From: Calycina herbarum
Taxonomy: Eukaryota; Ascomycota; Leotiomycetes; Helotiales; Pezizellaceae
NCBI GenBank assembly: GCA_001414485.1
Contig: LLEY01000026.1
Coordinates: 1 to 64,000, forward strand
DNA length: 64,000 nt
Direction of reading: 5' to 3'
Shown here piece by piece: positions 46,627 through 56,104 of this stretch (position 1 is the stretch's first letter; every line of letters starts with the position of its first letter). Under the pieces are notes generated by a model that made no database searches, was not told the origin of the DNA, and saw only the letters and a program-made list of their open reading frames with translations. A program made the position numbers and the translations under genes.

Positions 46627-47715
46627 TCAACAGCTCACGTAAGTCCTCCCGCTATCCCCACTATCCTCAGACCGCCTCAGTGGCCAATCCTCCTCCTCCT
46701 CTTCGATAATCTCACAACTCGATCGCTTATTAGAAGAATCGTAAATCGCATAGAGCGATTCAAGCCATCGATCAAGTATCGCCTCCATATTCCGCACGTG
46801 ACTGTCCACTTCCTTCCCTTCAATTGCCGCGTCGTGAATTTCTTTGCGAATATGTTGTTGAAGAGTTTCATAGGCCTCGATCATGAGAAGAACCTGTAAT
46901 CCAGAAGCCCGGTCTTGATTTTCTGAAGGATGTTGTTTGAAAAGAGCCGTCGCAAGTTCGTTGGTTAAAAGGTCCATACAAATCCCGAGGCCTATCTCGT
47001 CGTGGAGATCGTTGATGGTATCGGCTGGCTCTTTCACGTTGAATTCAGAGATTTGTTGAGGAGGTTTGTCGACTAACTGTAATTTCTCTACCTCTGGGAA
47101 TGTGCTCTTGACTGGTGAACTTGGCGAGTCTGGGGATTCAGAACCGACGAGGGTATCGCAGTCTGAAGAGCTATGTGGTCTTGACTGTTGCTCCTTGACT
47201 AGATCTCGTAAACTCTGTTGGCATTTGATTTTCCGGATAGATCTCCGGCGCGGCTTGAAGACTTCATCCCCTATGCATGGTGTAAATGATCGAGGGGGTA
47301 AAACGTCGAGATATTCCTGTGCAAGCATCCTTGACGGGTCACTTCGAGAGTTTCTCTTTTCTTCAAGCTGGCCAACAAACAATATTGGTGTTTTGGCTCG
47401 GCGTGGCATCCGAACTGCCATTTCGTCGCCCGGATAATGGATAAGCGAGTCTTTTGACGGATGTGATAGATTTGCTGAACTGGGTGAGAATAGTGATTCG
47501 TTTGGTGAGGACGGGTTTGATGAATTTGATGTACACGCCGAATCTGCCGGCGATGATGGATTTGATGAGCTTGACGAGTATGTTGACTGTCGTTTTGGGA
47601 GATTGGTTGAGTATGATTGTGTTGATTGCTTCGAGAGCCGAGTATCTAGATAACCAATATGAGGCGGTGGCTCAATCATGTTGTGGTGGGGTGAGGCTGG
47701 TAGATTTTCTGACAT
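46627..47715 (-). CDS. unknown low-complexity protein, 362 aa
   Basis: One open frame; I place the start at the Met of MSENLPASPHHNMIEPPPH (47715), though the frame stays open to an upstream ATG at 47901 which would add 62 residues. The first third is Ser/Asn/Pro-rich (repeated SSNPSSP-like runs), followed by a basic stretch (FKPRRRSIRKIK) and a predicted helical C-terminal half (LHDEIGLGICMDLLTNELATAL, LLMIEAYETLQQHIRKEI, HVRNMEAILDRWLESLYAIY), ending in an acidic run EEEEED. I do not recognise a named domain. The C-terminal helical part looks like a conserved fungal module; the rest is probably disordered. Confidence 0.65.
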   Translation of the reverse strand: MSENLPASPHHNMIEPPPHIGYLDTRLSKQSTQSYSTNLPKRQSTYSSSSSNPSSPADSACTSNSSNPSSPNESLFSPSSANLSHPSKDSLIHYPGDEMAVRMPRRAKTPILFVGQLEEKRNSRSDPSRMLAQEYLDVLPPRSFTPCIGDEVFKPRRRSIRKIKCQQSLRDLVKEQQSRPHSSSDCDTLVGSESPDSPSSPVKSTFPEVEKLQLVDKPPQQISEFNVKEPADTINDLHDEIGLGICMDLLTNELATALFKQHPSENQDRASGLQVLLMIEAYETLQQHIRKEIHDAAIEGKEVDSHVRNMEAILDRWLESLYAIYDSSNKRSSCEIIEEEEEDWPLRRSEDSGDSGRTYVSC

Positions 47716-49753
47716 GACTGTCAAGCACGACTGGGCTCGTACAACATCAAAGATATCGCTACAAGGTAATGGCCGGAGGTCCTTTTTTCCACACTTTATC
47801 CCACGGGGCTTCTGCAATCTTTTTCGTTCTTGGTGTTGATCTTCAAAGACAATTGGGGGGCCTTGATCGGATTTCCCCAGGAGATATAAGAACATTGACA
47901 TGTTGGTGTTGGGAAATCAGCTTGTCGTGGTGGTGGGGTCGTGTGAGTGGTTTTCCTTGGTGGCTTGCAAAGAGGTTGAAGATATTCTGTAAGACGACCA
48001 AACACAGCTCCTCTACTTCAGCAGAGTGACGAAAAAGATTTTGTTTGCTGCATCTCTCCCACACACACAGGCGAGGGGCTGGATCTTATCCTTATCATCT
48101 GCCCGTCTCCCCAACGGCACCAACCTCGTATTGTCAGACCAAGTTCTGCTGGACTGAATGGAGACTCCGTAACTAACTGGTTCTCGCACCCCGGGGAAAA
48201 TCATCGTAAGACAATTGGGGACGATGCCCTACTGCCCTGCATATTCGCGACTTCGCGCGCGAACATTTATTCGATGACGACAGTGAGGGGATTGATGGGA
48301 CATTGTTCTGGTGTTTTTCCAGGGTCTTACAGGGTCTGCGTCTGCCTTCATGAACTGGTGGGTTGATTGTGGTGTGGACTGTGGCGTTCCAGGTTTGCTG
48401 AAAGCTGGTGCGATGACGATGATTTGCCCAGCGCGCTAGCCAACTCGCCTTGGCTGTCAGCACAACATCAAGAATCCCCAACCTTCTCTTTTCCTTCCGC
48501 GAAATTTACGGTGAACAAACGCATCGCAAGAAAGGACGGGAGAGAATGGTGGGTGTGGGCTTGCAGATATAGACAGAATTCAAGCGAATTATCTGTTGTG
48601 TTGGCCCTCTCCCAGCCCTCAAACTCGGGTGACCCGCCTCCTGATTTCACTCACAGACTGACTTGGATTACCAACAATCTTATTGTTTGAACCTCTAGTG
48701 TTTGCCCCAATGATACCACATTATCAGATGAAGCAGGTCCTCTTTCTTTTGTATGTTTTTCATTTTTAAGTTGTTGAAGACTTTCGCTTCCTCAGTACTC
48801 TTTCCAGCCTCGCATCCAGTCAGTCTATTTCGTGCTGCCTTTCGCCTACACTGAGCGTTGCCATATTATTATTTTAAAGTAGAAGAAACTTTTTATCTGT
48901 TTTCCTGGATTGGTTTGGAGAAAAATTTACTACTTATCGAGGGGGGAAAAACCAAGCACTTTCTAAAAGAAAAGATCATTCAACCCATCGTCTTTTCATC
49001 GGAGGTGTCGTCCCATTATTAAGATTATCTTCATGTTATTTCCATAAGATTGTATATTCATACAAAACCGGCCGATGAAAGCAAAAAGATTTTCAGATGA
49101 GAGGTAGTTAGTCTATCTTAGGCTTCCCTTTCTTTCCGTACTCCCAAGAAGCTCCGGTTATCATACTCTATATATTAGAACAAAGTTCAAAGAATCATTT
49201 TCTTCCAATACTTTTATAAAATAAACTTAGTAACATGTTATTTCGAAACAAAGAAATGGATCTCTTTAATAATTTTATTCTAAAAGTTTAAAAGAACCGA
49301 GTCAATCGAACGAAGTTCAGATGGAAACTTTTTTTCTTTCTATATTCGTTAATATTTTTTCGCAACTATTTCATTCCAAGCTTTTAGGACATTTAAATTT
49401 CTCACTTAAATTTTGAAAAATTATAAGAGACTGAAATTGATGAGAGCAAAACTTCACTACACTACAAATGGCTTCAAAATGGGGGAGGGGTCGGGGGTGT
49501 CAACGGCTGCGTAGTAGGAATATCGAGATGGGATTGTATGCAACTGCCTGCTTTCGTTTTGAGAACGATACATTTGATATTCGATAATTTCTCCCCCCTG
49601 AGAAGTCAAAAAAATCACGAAGCATTCTTAACCTAAAGCCCCCAATTATCAGCAAATCCCTCATATCCTCGAAAGCAAAAATATACTCACAAACTCATCC
49701 AACCTCTTCCCATCCAAAATCTCATCCTCAACCAACCGTCCCGTCTCCTTCAC
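47716..49753. other. intergenic, promoter of the low-complexity protein gene; AT-rich right half
   Basis: A 2-kb gap. The left part is the promoter and leader of the minus-strand gene; 48700-49450 is AT-rich and non-coding. The plus-strand ORF 48367-48690 has no family features. The open frame of the thioredoxin-like gene continues into 49661-49753 past its early stop. Confidence 0.45.
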
Positions 49754-50181
49754 CTACCCATCAACACGCTGAAAGCGTACCAAAGTCGGGACATTATGAA
49801 CATTCCAATTCACCCGGTAGATATTTTTGGGATCTCTCCATCTATTTCTTGGTCAGTATTATTCCAATCTCATCTCATCTCATTCTCACCGTCATATCGT
49901 ATCTCTTCCATCCATTTTTGAGAATTCAAGGGAAGAATCAAAGAAAAAAGATCATACTCAGGTCTCTGCCCAACCCAAACCAACGCAACTTCCGGATCCT
50001 CAACCCCCTCAAACTTCTTCTCAATAACGGGGAGTGCAGCCCTCACATCAGGACACCATGCTTGTTTCGTGACCGGATCCAGAGAAGACAAGAACGCAAT
50101 GAAGAAGGGAGTTTTCGTATCTTCAGCTAACGTAAGTGAATTTGCAGATTTGGGCTCGGCGAAGGTTTTTGAGATAGGCAT
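49754..50181 (-). pseudogene. thioredoxin-like (TXNDC17/DUF953) protein with early stop
   Basis: Exons 50181-49958 and 49841-49754 sum to 312 nt. It begins MPISKTFAEPKSANS and carries FFIAFLSSLDPVTKQ, the redox-site region WCPDVRAALPVI, VALVWVGQRPEW, RDPKNIYRVNWNVHNVPTLV and FQRVDG, then TAG (49756-49754). The same frame goes on for about 30 codons with VKETGRLVEDEILDGKRLDEF, which is how relatives end, until TGA at 49661. The stop therefore removes the last helix. The second cysteine of the WCPDC motif is replaced by Val, which also occurs in fungal relatives as I recall. Whether the 103-aa product folds is unclear; a selenocysteine-like or readthrough explanation has no support. Confidence 0.72.
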
Positions 50182-50663
50182 TTTGGCGTTAGATTTTTTT
50201 GTGGCGTCTTTTGGTATGCTTTGGGTGTTAGTTTTGGTGTTGTCCAGGTATTCTGTTTTGGTGTTGCGAGAGTAGCTGGTATCAAAAAGCCTGGAATGCT
50301 GTTCGTTGGTGGGGTGAGGAGAATTCCTCAGGGCAGTCAAAAATATGGTGCCATAGTTGCGGCTCATTGGCTCATCAATTATGTGGAGTATCGTAGGGTG
50401 GGGTTACCTATTAAAGCTTCTTACCTCGTACAAAGCTACCCGTGAACATGGAAGGACCTCCACCTTGTTGGCCGCAATATGTCGTCGGCAGACCATCCCC
50501 GTCGCTTCATTGCATATTTGGAGAACTCAAAAGTGGAACATACCACAAAAGGCCACGTGAACAGCTGAGAGTCGTGCAGCGAGGCCGACGAATTGATACT
50601 CACACAGGTCACTGATGGTATTACCAAGTTTGGGGCTACAAATATACCAGATCAAGACTCACG

Positions 50664-52547
50664 ATGGACACCATCAACCGCCTCCGATCAGCAGCTCTAC
50701 ACTTCGGCAACGAGCCAATCCTAGTATCACCAACAGGCGAAATCATCAGTCTGACAAAAGGCTACATCCCACTACTCGTAAATTTCACCACAGAAGACAA
50801 AGCAGCAAAAGGCCTTCGAAAACGCAACGCAGAAGACAAACACGAACCCCCAGTCTACTTCTCAGTACTCGAAGTACGTGACAACAAAGTTGGTTTACTG
50901 AGCGGCTCGAGTGGAAGCGGGAAAACGACTTTCGCGAAACATCTCGCTTTCTCGCCCTCTTCCTCGAAATGAGGAAGGTGCCATTCTTGACGAGCAATGG
51001 GAAAATGCGGACTTTTTGTCTTGCTACTTCACGGTAGATGGCCCCGAGAGCTTAGAGACATTCGTCAAAAATGACCTCGACAAGATCACCGCATCTTTAA
51101 CAGCCGAAGAAAACACACCAAAGCCCAATCTATTGGTCATTATCGACACAATTGAAAAGACTGGCGAGCAAGGCCTTATTCTTCTTACTGAAATACTCAC
51201 CTCGGTCAGAGCCCATGAGAACAGAAAGCTCCTCCTCCTCGGAAACACCAACACGGTCAAAGACTGGGTTTTATCGTCGGACGTTGTCCGCCACAACCTT
51301 CGGCAGTTACTCCAAGTTCAGAGACGACAGGCAGTAAACAGCTATACGAATATTGCCCCATCTGAGGTTGAAATTGGGATTGGCACAGCAGCAGCAATCC
51401 CAGCCTATTTTGCTTTGGCATTGGAAGCAAGAAATGGCGGCGAGCAAGCCTAGGAGCTTTTGGATGCATGGTTGACTGTTGTGAGTCCTGGAAAAGATGC
51501 CTCCATCGAATTGGCAGCCCAGGCGTTTAACCATCTTGGTAAAACATCATAAACCACACAGCCCGCGACACCCACGCTATATTCATCTAGCGCTGTACAG
51601 CAATTGTTGGTCGCTTGATATCTCGTCGACTTCGCACCAGAAACCGCCATTGCACTGTTTCATCAGAACCCGTGGGATTCAGAGCCAATTCTACGCAGTC
51701 TGTAGTTCGTCTGAGTGCCACTCCCAAGTCGGCCGATGTCATTCAAAGGCTCATACGTGGTTCAGGGACCAACGCACAACTTGGTGCTTTGCTCGTGTCC
51801 GATTTCATAACTCCATCTAGCAAACTGGCAGAGCAGATTTCAAATCAGATGCTTGCGATAATTGAGGAGGGAACGCTGCCGGCATTGCAAAGGGAAAAGG
51901 CAGGTCGTATTCTCTCGGTTAGGTGAAACAAGAGACCTTGCAGCTCTTGCGAACGTACCTCGAGGGGATTTCATCCTTGGCTCTGAAGACCACCCCAACT
52001 CTAAGCCTGTAGAAAGAATGTCACTGAGGATTTCGCATTGGAATGTACCCGGTTGTAAACCAGGACTATGCCATTTTCGTACGGGAAACAGATCGGCAAT
52101 GGCAGAGCCGTGATGGATTCGACCCGGAAAAGCAGAACGTGCCAGCAACAGATCTCTCATGGTACGATGCAGTAGCCTATTGCGCATGGTTGGCGTCTCG
52201 TTGGCAAGTGAGTGGAAAAATCGACCATGACGAGCATGTACGTCTACCAACCGAACCTGAATGGGAACGTGCCGCTTGTGGGGACCAAAAACATGAGGAT
52301 ACCCATAGTGATAAAGCAATCTATCCATGGGGAACGGAATGGCAAGACGATGCCACCAACTATGAAGAATCTGGTTTCAATGCAAGATGTCCTGTAGGTT
52401 TGTTCCCCAAGGGTCGCTCCCCTTATGGATGTTACGATATGGCCGGTCAGATCTGGGAATGGTGTACGACATTGTGGGGTGAAGATATGGCGACCCCGTC
52501 CTTCCAGTATCCTTGGAGGGATGATGAGCTACGGCTTCGAGGGACGC
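50664..52547 (+). pseudogene. P-loop/NACHT-like ATPase fused to FGE-sulfatase domain, broken
   Basis: Starts MDTINRLRSAALHFGNEPIL. A Walker A loop (LLSGSSGSGKTTFAKHL, about residues 78-94) is followed after a frameshift (about 50965) by a Walker-B-like LLVIIDTIEKTGEQG and LLLLGNTNTVKDW. TAG stops the frame at 51451-51453 while homologous-looking sequence continues (ELLDAWLTVV). Further frame changes lie near 51545-51605, 51700, 51915 and 52040. A helical repeat-like part (YLVDFAPETAIALFHQNP, IEEGTLPALQREKAGRIL) leads to an FGE domain: LAALANVPRGDFILGSED, TDLSWYDAVAYCAWLA, RLPTEPEWERAAC, YPWGTEW, YGCYDMAGQIWEWC. The FGE C-terminal RGGS-type strand is cut off at 52547. This order resembles STAND-type signalling ATPases with an FGE (C-type-lectin-like fold) output or sensor domain. 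It is not functional as it stands. Confidence 0.75.
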
Positions 52548-53548
52548 CACCACGAAGTTTGTGATAACCTCAGCACGCTCTGGCATATATGTTGGAGAGC
52601 GTAGGATGATGGATGCGCTGGTGTCTATTCCTTCCAGGAGACGCCGTGCCTTAACGGCATCGAAGGGAATGGCCTCCAACGAGGCCTCTTTGGAGCCAAG
52701 GTGAAACGGACTAACGATAGTCGCCGAGGGGACTGCAAGGTCGTGAAATACTTCTCTCGCCAATGTTGCGGTATCAACAGCATGATTGACTGCGAGACGG
52801 GCCTCAGCTGAGGCGAAGATACCCTCATGACAGTTCAGACAATATATAGACAAGGTATTGACTGCCTTACCCCACTGGAGGTCTTTCTCGAAAAGAAGCT
52901 TCCCCTCTACTCGCTCAAGGTTGAGCGCAACATCGACAGTGCCTTGACGGAGCTGTCTGAGCCTTCCTTCTGCACTTGGTTCAGCGGTGGCCACAATTCG
53001 CTGCGGGCTGTTGTCTTTGCCATCTCTTGGGTTCGCATACTCCAATACGGCCCTCCCTTTATCTTTGTCGAATTCGGTGACACGATATCGCCCTGTTCCC
53101 AGAATTGGCTTCTCATCAGGTGTAATTCGACAGAGGTAGAATTCGGTAAAGATATCGAGGATATGTGCAATCGGCTCCGGGCTCTCAACCCTGACAGTCT
53201 TCTCGCCTTCAGCAGTGATCCTGGTGTGGGCAAGGTACCGATGGTAACTCCATTCCATGCCAAAGGTGTCTCTGGAGTCAAGAATGGCACTGATGAAGTC
53301 GACAACATGGCTCGCGACACAGTTTTGGCCATCATGAAATACAGCAGCTTCGCGGATGTGGAAGTGCCAGTCGCGGCCATCGGCAGAGTGTTCCCATTGA
53401 TCGAAGAGTCCTGGCAGTGCAAGACCGCCCTGCTGCTACTTCAAGAAGGGCTCAAGGACCAAGTTTTTGAGCAGATACTGGTGTCGTCCGTTACTTGTGT
53501 GGGCTGGCGGAAATCGACCTTCTCGAGGCTCATGCGAAGCGTATCCAT
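52540..53548 (-). pseudogene. bacterial-type extracellular solute-binding protein family 5, broken
   Basis: Begins MDTLRMSLEKVDFRQPTQV at 53548. A one-base deletion near 53480 and a TAG at 53438-53436 break the frame; the sequence then runs open as PGLFDQWEHSADGRDWHFHI, FISAILDSRDTFGMEWSYHR, ITPDEKPILGTGRYRVTEF, RLRQLRQGTVDVALNL and SAEARLAVNHAVDTATLARE, ending at VITNFVVASLEAV. These are the features of SBP_bac_5 (DppA/OppA/NikA-like) proteins: the GTGPY-like turn here GTGRYRV, and the R-x-A-x-x-A-I/V-D-R helix here ARLAVNHAVD. The C-terminal lobe is truncated at the junction with the FGE fragment. No signal peptide and no partner permease. Family 5 proteins are bacterial; an old transfer into fungi is likely. 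It has no introns. Confidence 0.75.
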
Positions 53549-54272
53549 CGCTATGGTACCGGTAATGCGCTATTCGAAGTCTCGACGCGAAGAAGGCTTC
53601 TTTGGCAATACTCGAGTATTCGTACTACCGGTACCTTGGTAATGTTAGCATACTATACGTCGTTTGGCCGTTAGTTGTCGAGCTCGACGCATCCACCCAC
53701 TCACGTACTCACTCACGCATTCTCCATGAAGCTCCGCTAGCTTTCCAGGGGCCACTGCCTGGAGGCTGTATACGCGACGCTCCATATTCAACAGTCTTTC
53801 AGCACCTTGTGCGCATTTCTCGGGTATGGAGAGTTGAGATACCCATGGTTGTGGTTCTTGGAGTGCCAACGAGGGGGTGAAGGTGAGTGCACCGTGGAGT
53901 TAGAAGAGGGAGATATTGGTATGAGTACAAATATGGTCGTTGTGGTGCGCCGTAGTTCATTTGAGGCTCAGCGAACCGACTCTTCAGGGGTTAAGGGCAA
54001 GAGTATTTCGTCTCATCCCACTTCCACTTCATCACAGTGGACCCTATCCGTGGGCATTCATTTGGTCTCCATGGCCATTTGATAGAGACCAAGCTCAAAG
54101 GTACAATATAGAGTTGCGATAACGCCATCAAGACCACCCCACAAGTTCTGTCTGTGCAGCAATGCAGGCGATGGCTGAGAAGATGATAACTACCTAGGTA
54201 CCTGTAGTGGAAGCTATAGGGGATATAAAGTAGGTTTCGTTGTATTTCCTATGTTAGACACTCAGAAGCTCT
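53549..54272. other. intergenic, no gene supported
   Basis: Between the solute-binding and MFS pseudogenes. Overlapping ORFs on both strands (53602-53880 plus, 53645-53869 minus) have no family features. A fragment of either neighbour was not recognised. Confidence 0.4.
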
Positions 54273-56104
54273 TTGTCAAATCAAAATGTCCAAACCCAAG
54301 GAAGTGCACTCCCCGAAGCCAGCAATAGCACCAACCTCGAAGTCAAAAGCTCAAAATGGCGTAAGATTGTAGGATACGTTTGGGAATCAGCCGAAGGAGA
54401 GCCACGGGATAGAAAATATGTCCAGAAAATCGATGGATTCATGTTGTTAGTACCTTTCGGCTCTTTCCAAGTTTTCCAGCATCTCTTAGCGAAGCAAAAT
54501 ACTAATTGTTGCTCTCAAGTACAACCATCTGTCTAGGATACTTCATCAAATATCTAGACCAGACAAATTACAGTATGCAATACCGTCCTTTGATCTATAA
54601 TGGCAAAACAAGACTTCATTCTGATACTGGACAACAATAGGTAATCCATTCGTAAGTGCCATGAAACAAGACCTCCACCTATACGGCAACGAACGAAACT
54701 GGCTCAACATCTGGTTCAGTCTCGGCATCATAATTGGCAGTCTCCCAGCAATGATGTTCCAATTAAGCTGGGCCCGTCCTTCTTATTTCATTCCAGCTTG
54801 TGAGCTTGCATGGTCTGCGTTGGTGGTGGGCATGGCTGGAGCGAAGAACATTGAAACGATGTAAGCCCTCCGATTTTTCATCGGACTTTTCGAAGCATGC
54901 GCTTTCCCCGGCTACATCTTCCTTCTCGGCGGTTGGTACGGGCCCAAAAGAACTTACTAAGTAAGTTGCCATTCTTTGGAAATCGAGGCGATAGCTAGTA
55001 TGTTTAGTGGTTACTTACAAGCTGGTCTTTACTCGAGTATGAATGGACATCTTGGTCTTGCGGGGTGGAGATGGCTTTTCATCATGGATGGTGTTATTTC
55101 GATCCCAATTGCTATTTGGGGCTTCTTTGGCATACCGGATCTACCACATACGACGAGAGCATGCTACTTGAATGCTGATGATCGGGCGTATGGGATTGAA
55201 AGGATTGAAAGATTGGGAAGACAGGCTCCTGTCAAGCTTACTTGGAAGATTGTTAAGAAAGTTTATATTGATTGGAAGATCTGGGTTTTTGTTTTTTCTT
55301 ATGTGTGTGTGTTCCCTCGCCGGGAAGGAAAGATCAACGGGAGCTGACACTGATTTAGGATGCTCGCTGCATGCCATACGGCTACGAGTTACTTTAACCT
55401 TTGGTTGGTGGCTGCCGGGTACAGCGTCTTTCACGCAAATACTCTACCCACAGCAGGTAATGCACTTGCCATCGTGGTTACGTTTACGTGGGGTATTTTG
55501 GCAGACCGCACTGGTCAGAGGTATATTTTAATTGTGAGCTTGTGTCTTTTGATGATGGTCTCGAATATTATGTTGTCTGTTTGGGATATTCCGAAAGCGG
55601 CACTTATGTTCGCCTACTATATTTCGTATGCGGCGTCCGCCACAACTCCGGTCCTTATTGTAAGTCCCATTTCATCCAGCATTGAGCAAGTGATGTGCTG
55701 ACCAGCTTGGAGGCCTGGGTAACAACCTAAACGCCGGTGATCCAAATTTGAGACAATTGCTCGTCGCTACCTCGAACATTTTCTCTTACGTTTGGGTTCT
55801 TTGGGTACCATGTAAGTTCTAGTTCGCCCGGTTATTGAGTGGAACTTAACATAGTTGGCAGTGGTTCTCGTTCCAACTTATGATGCTCCCAAGTATGCAT
55901 ATGGCTACAAGATTCTGATATTGTTTGGAGGCCTCTCAATCATTGGTGTCACGGTAATGGCTTATCTTTATAGGCGTGAGGAGTAAGTTGATACTAGGGA
56001 TCGCCTTGCAAATATGAGACTGACAAAACCACAGCAAAACTTTGAAGCGGGCAGATGATGTGGAGATAGAAGTTGTTTCGGAGGAAGATGTTGTCGCGAA
56101 GTGA
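54273..56104 (+). pseudogene. Dal5-type MFS permease, broken
   Basis: The frame opens at TTG 54273 (LSNQNVQTQGSA...); no ATG precedes it before a stop, so the start seems lost. Recognisable parts: KWRKIVGYVWESAEGEPRDR, (intron) TTICLGYFIKYLDQTNYS, (intron) NPFVSAMKQDLHLYGNER, SLGIIIGSLPAMMFQL, then TAA (54861-54863) where relatives have Tyr, ALRFFIGLFEACAFPGYIFL, an extra A in GPK|ELTK, a further stop and frame change near 54960-54995, IEAIASMFSGYLQAG, LAGWRWLFIMDGVISIPIAI, MLAACHTATSYFNLWLVAAG, TFTWGILADRTGQRY, NNLNAGDPNLRQLLVATSN, and the end RADDVEIEVVSEED. The order matches anion:cation symporters of the allantoate/nicotinate/pantothenate permease group, plasma membrane. At least four lesions make it non-functional. 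Confidence 0.82.

Noticed and set aside
52540..53548. Bacterial contamination as explanation for the solute-binding protein fragment.
   Set aside because: It is broken by a frameshift and stop, lies between fungal genes with introns, and has no bacterial operon context; contamination would normally be intact.
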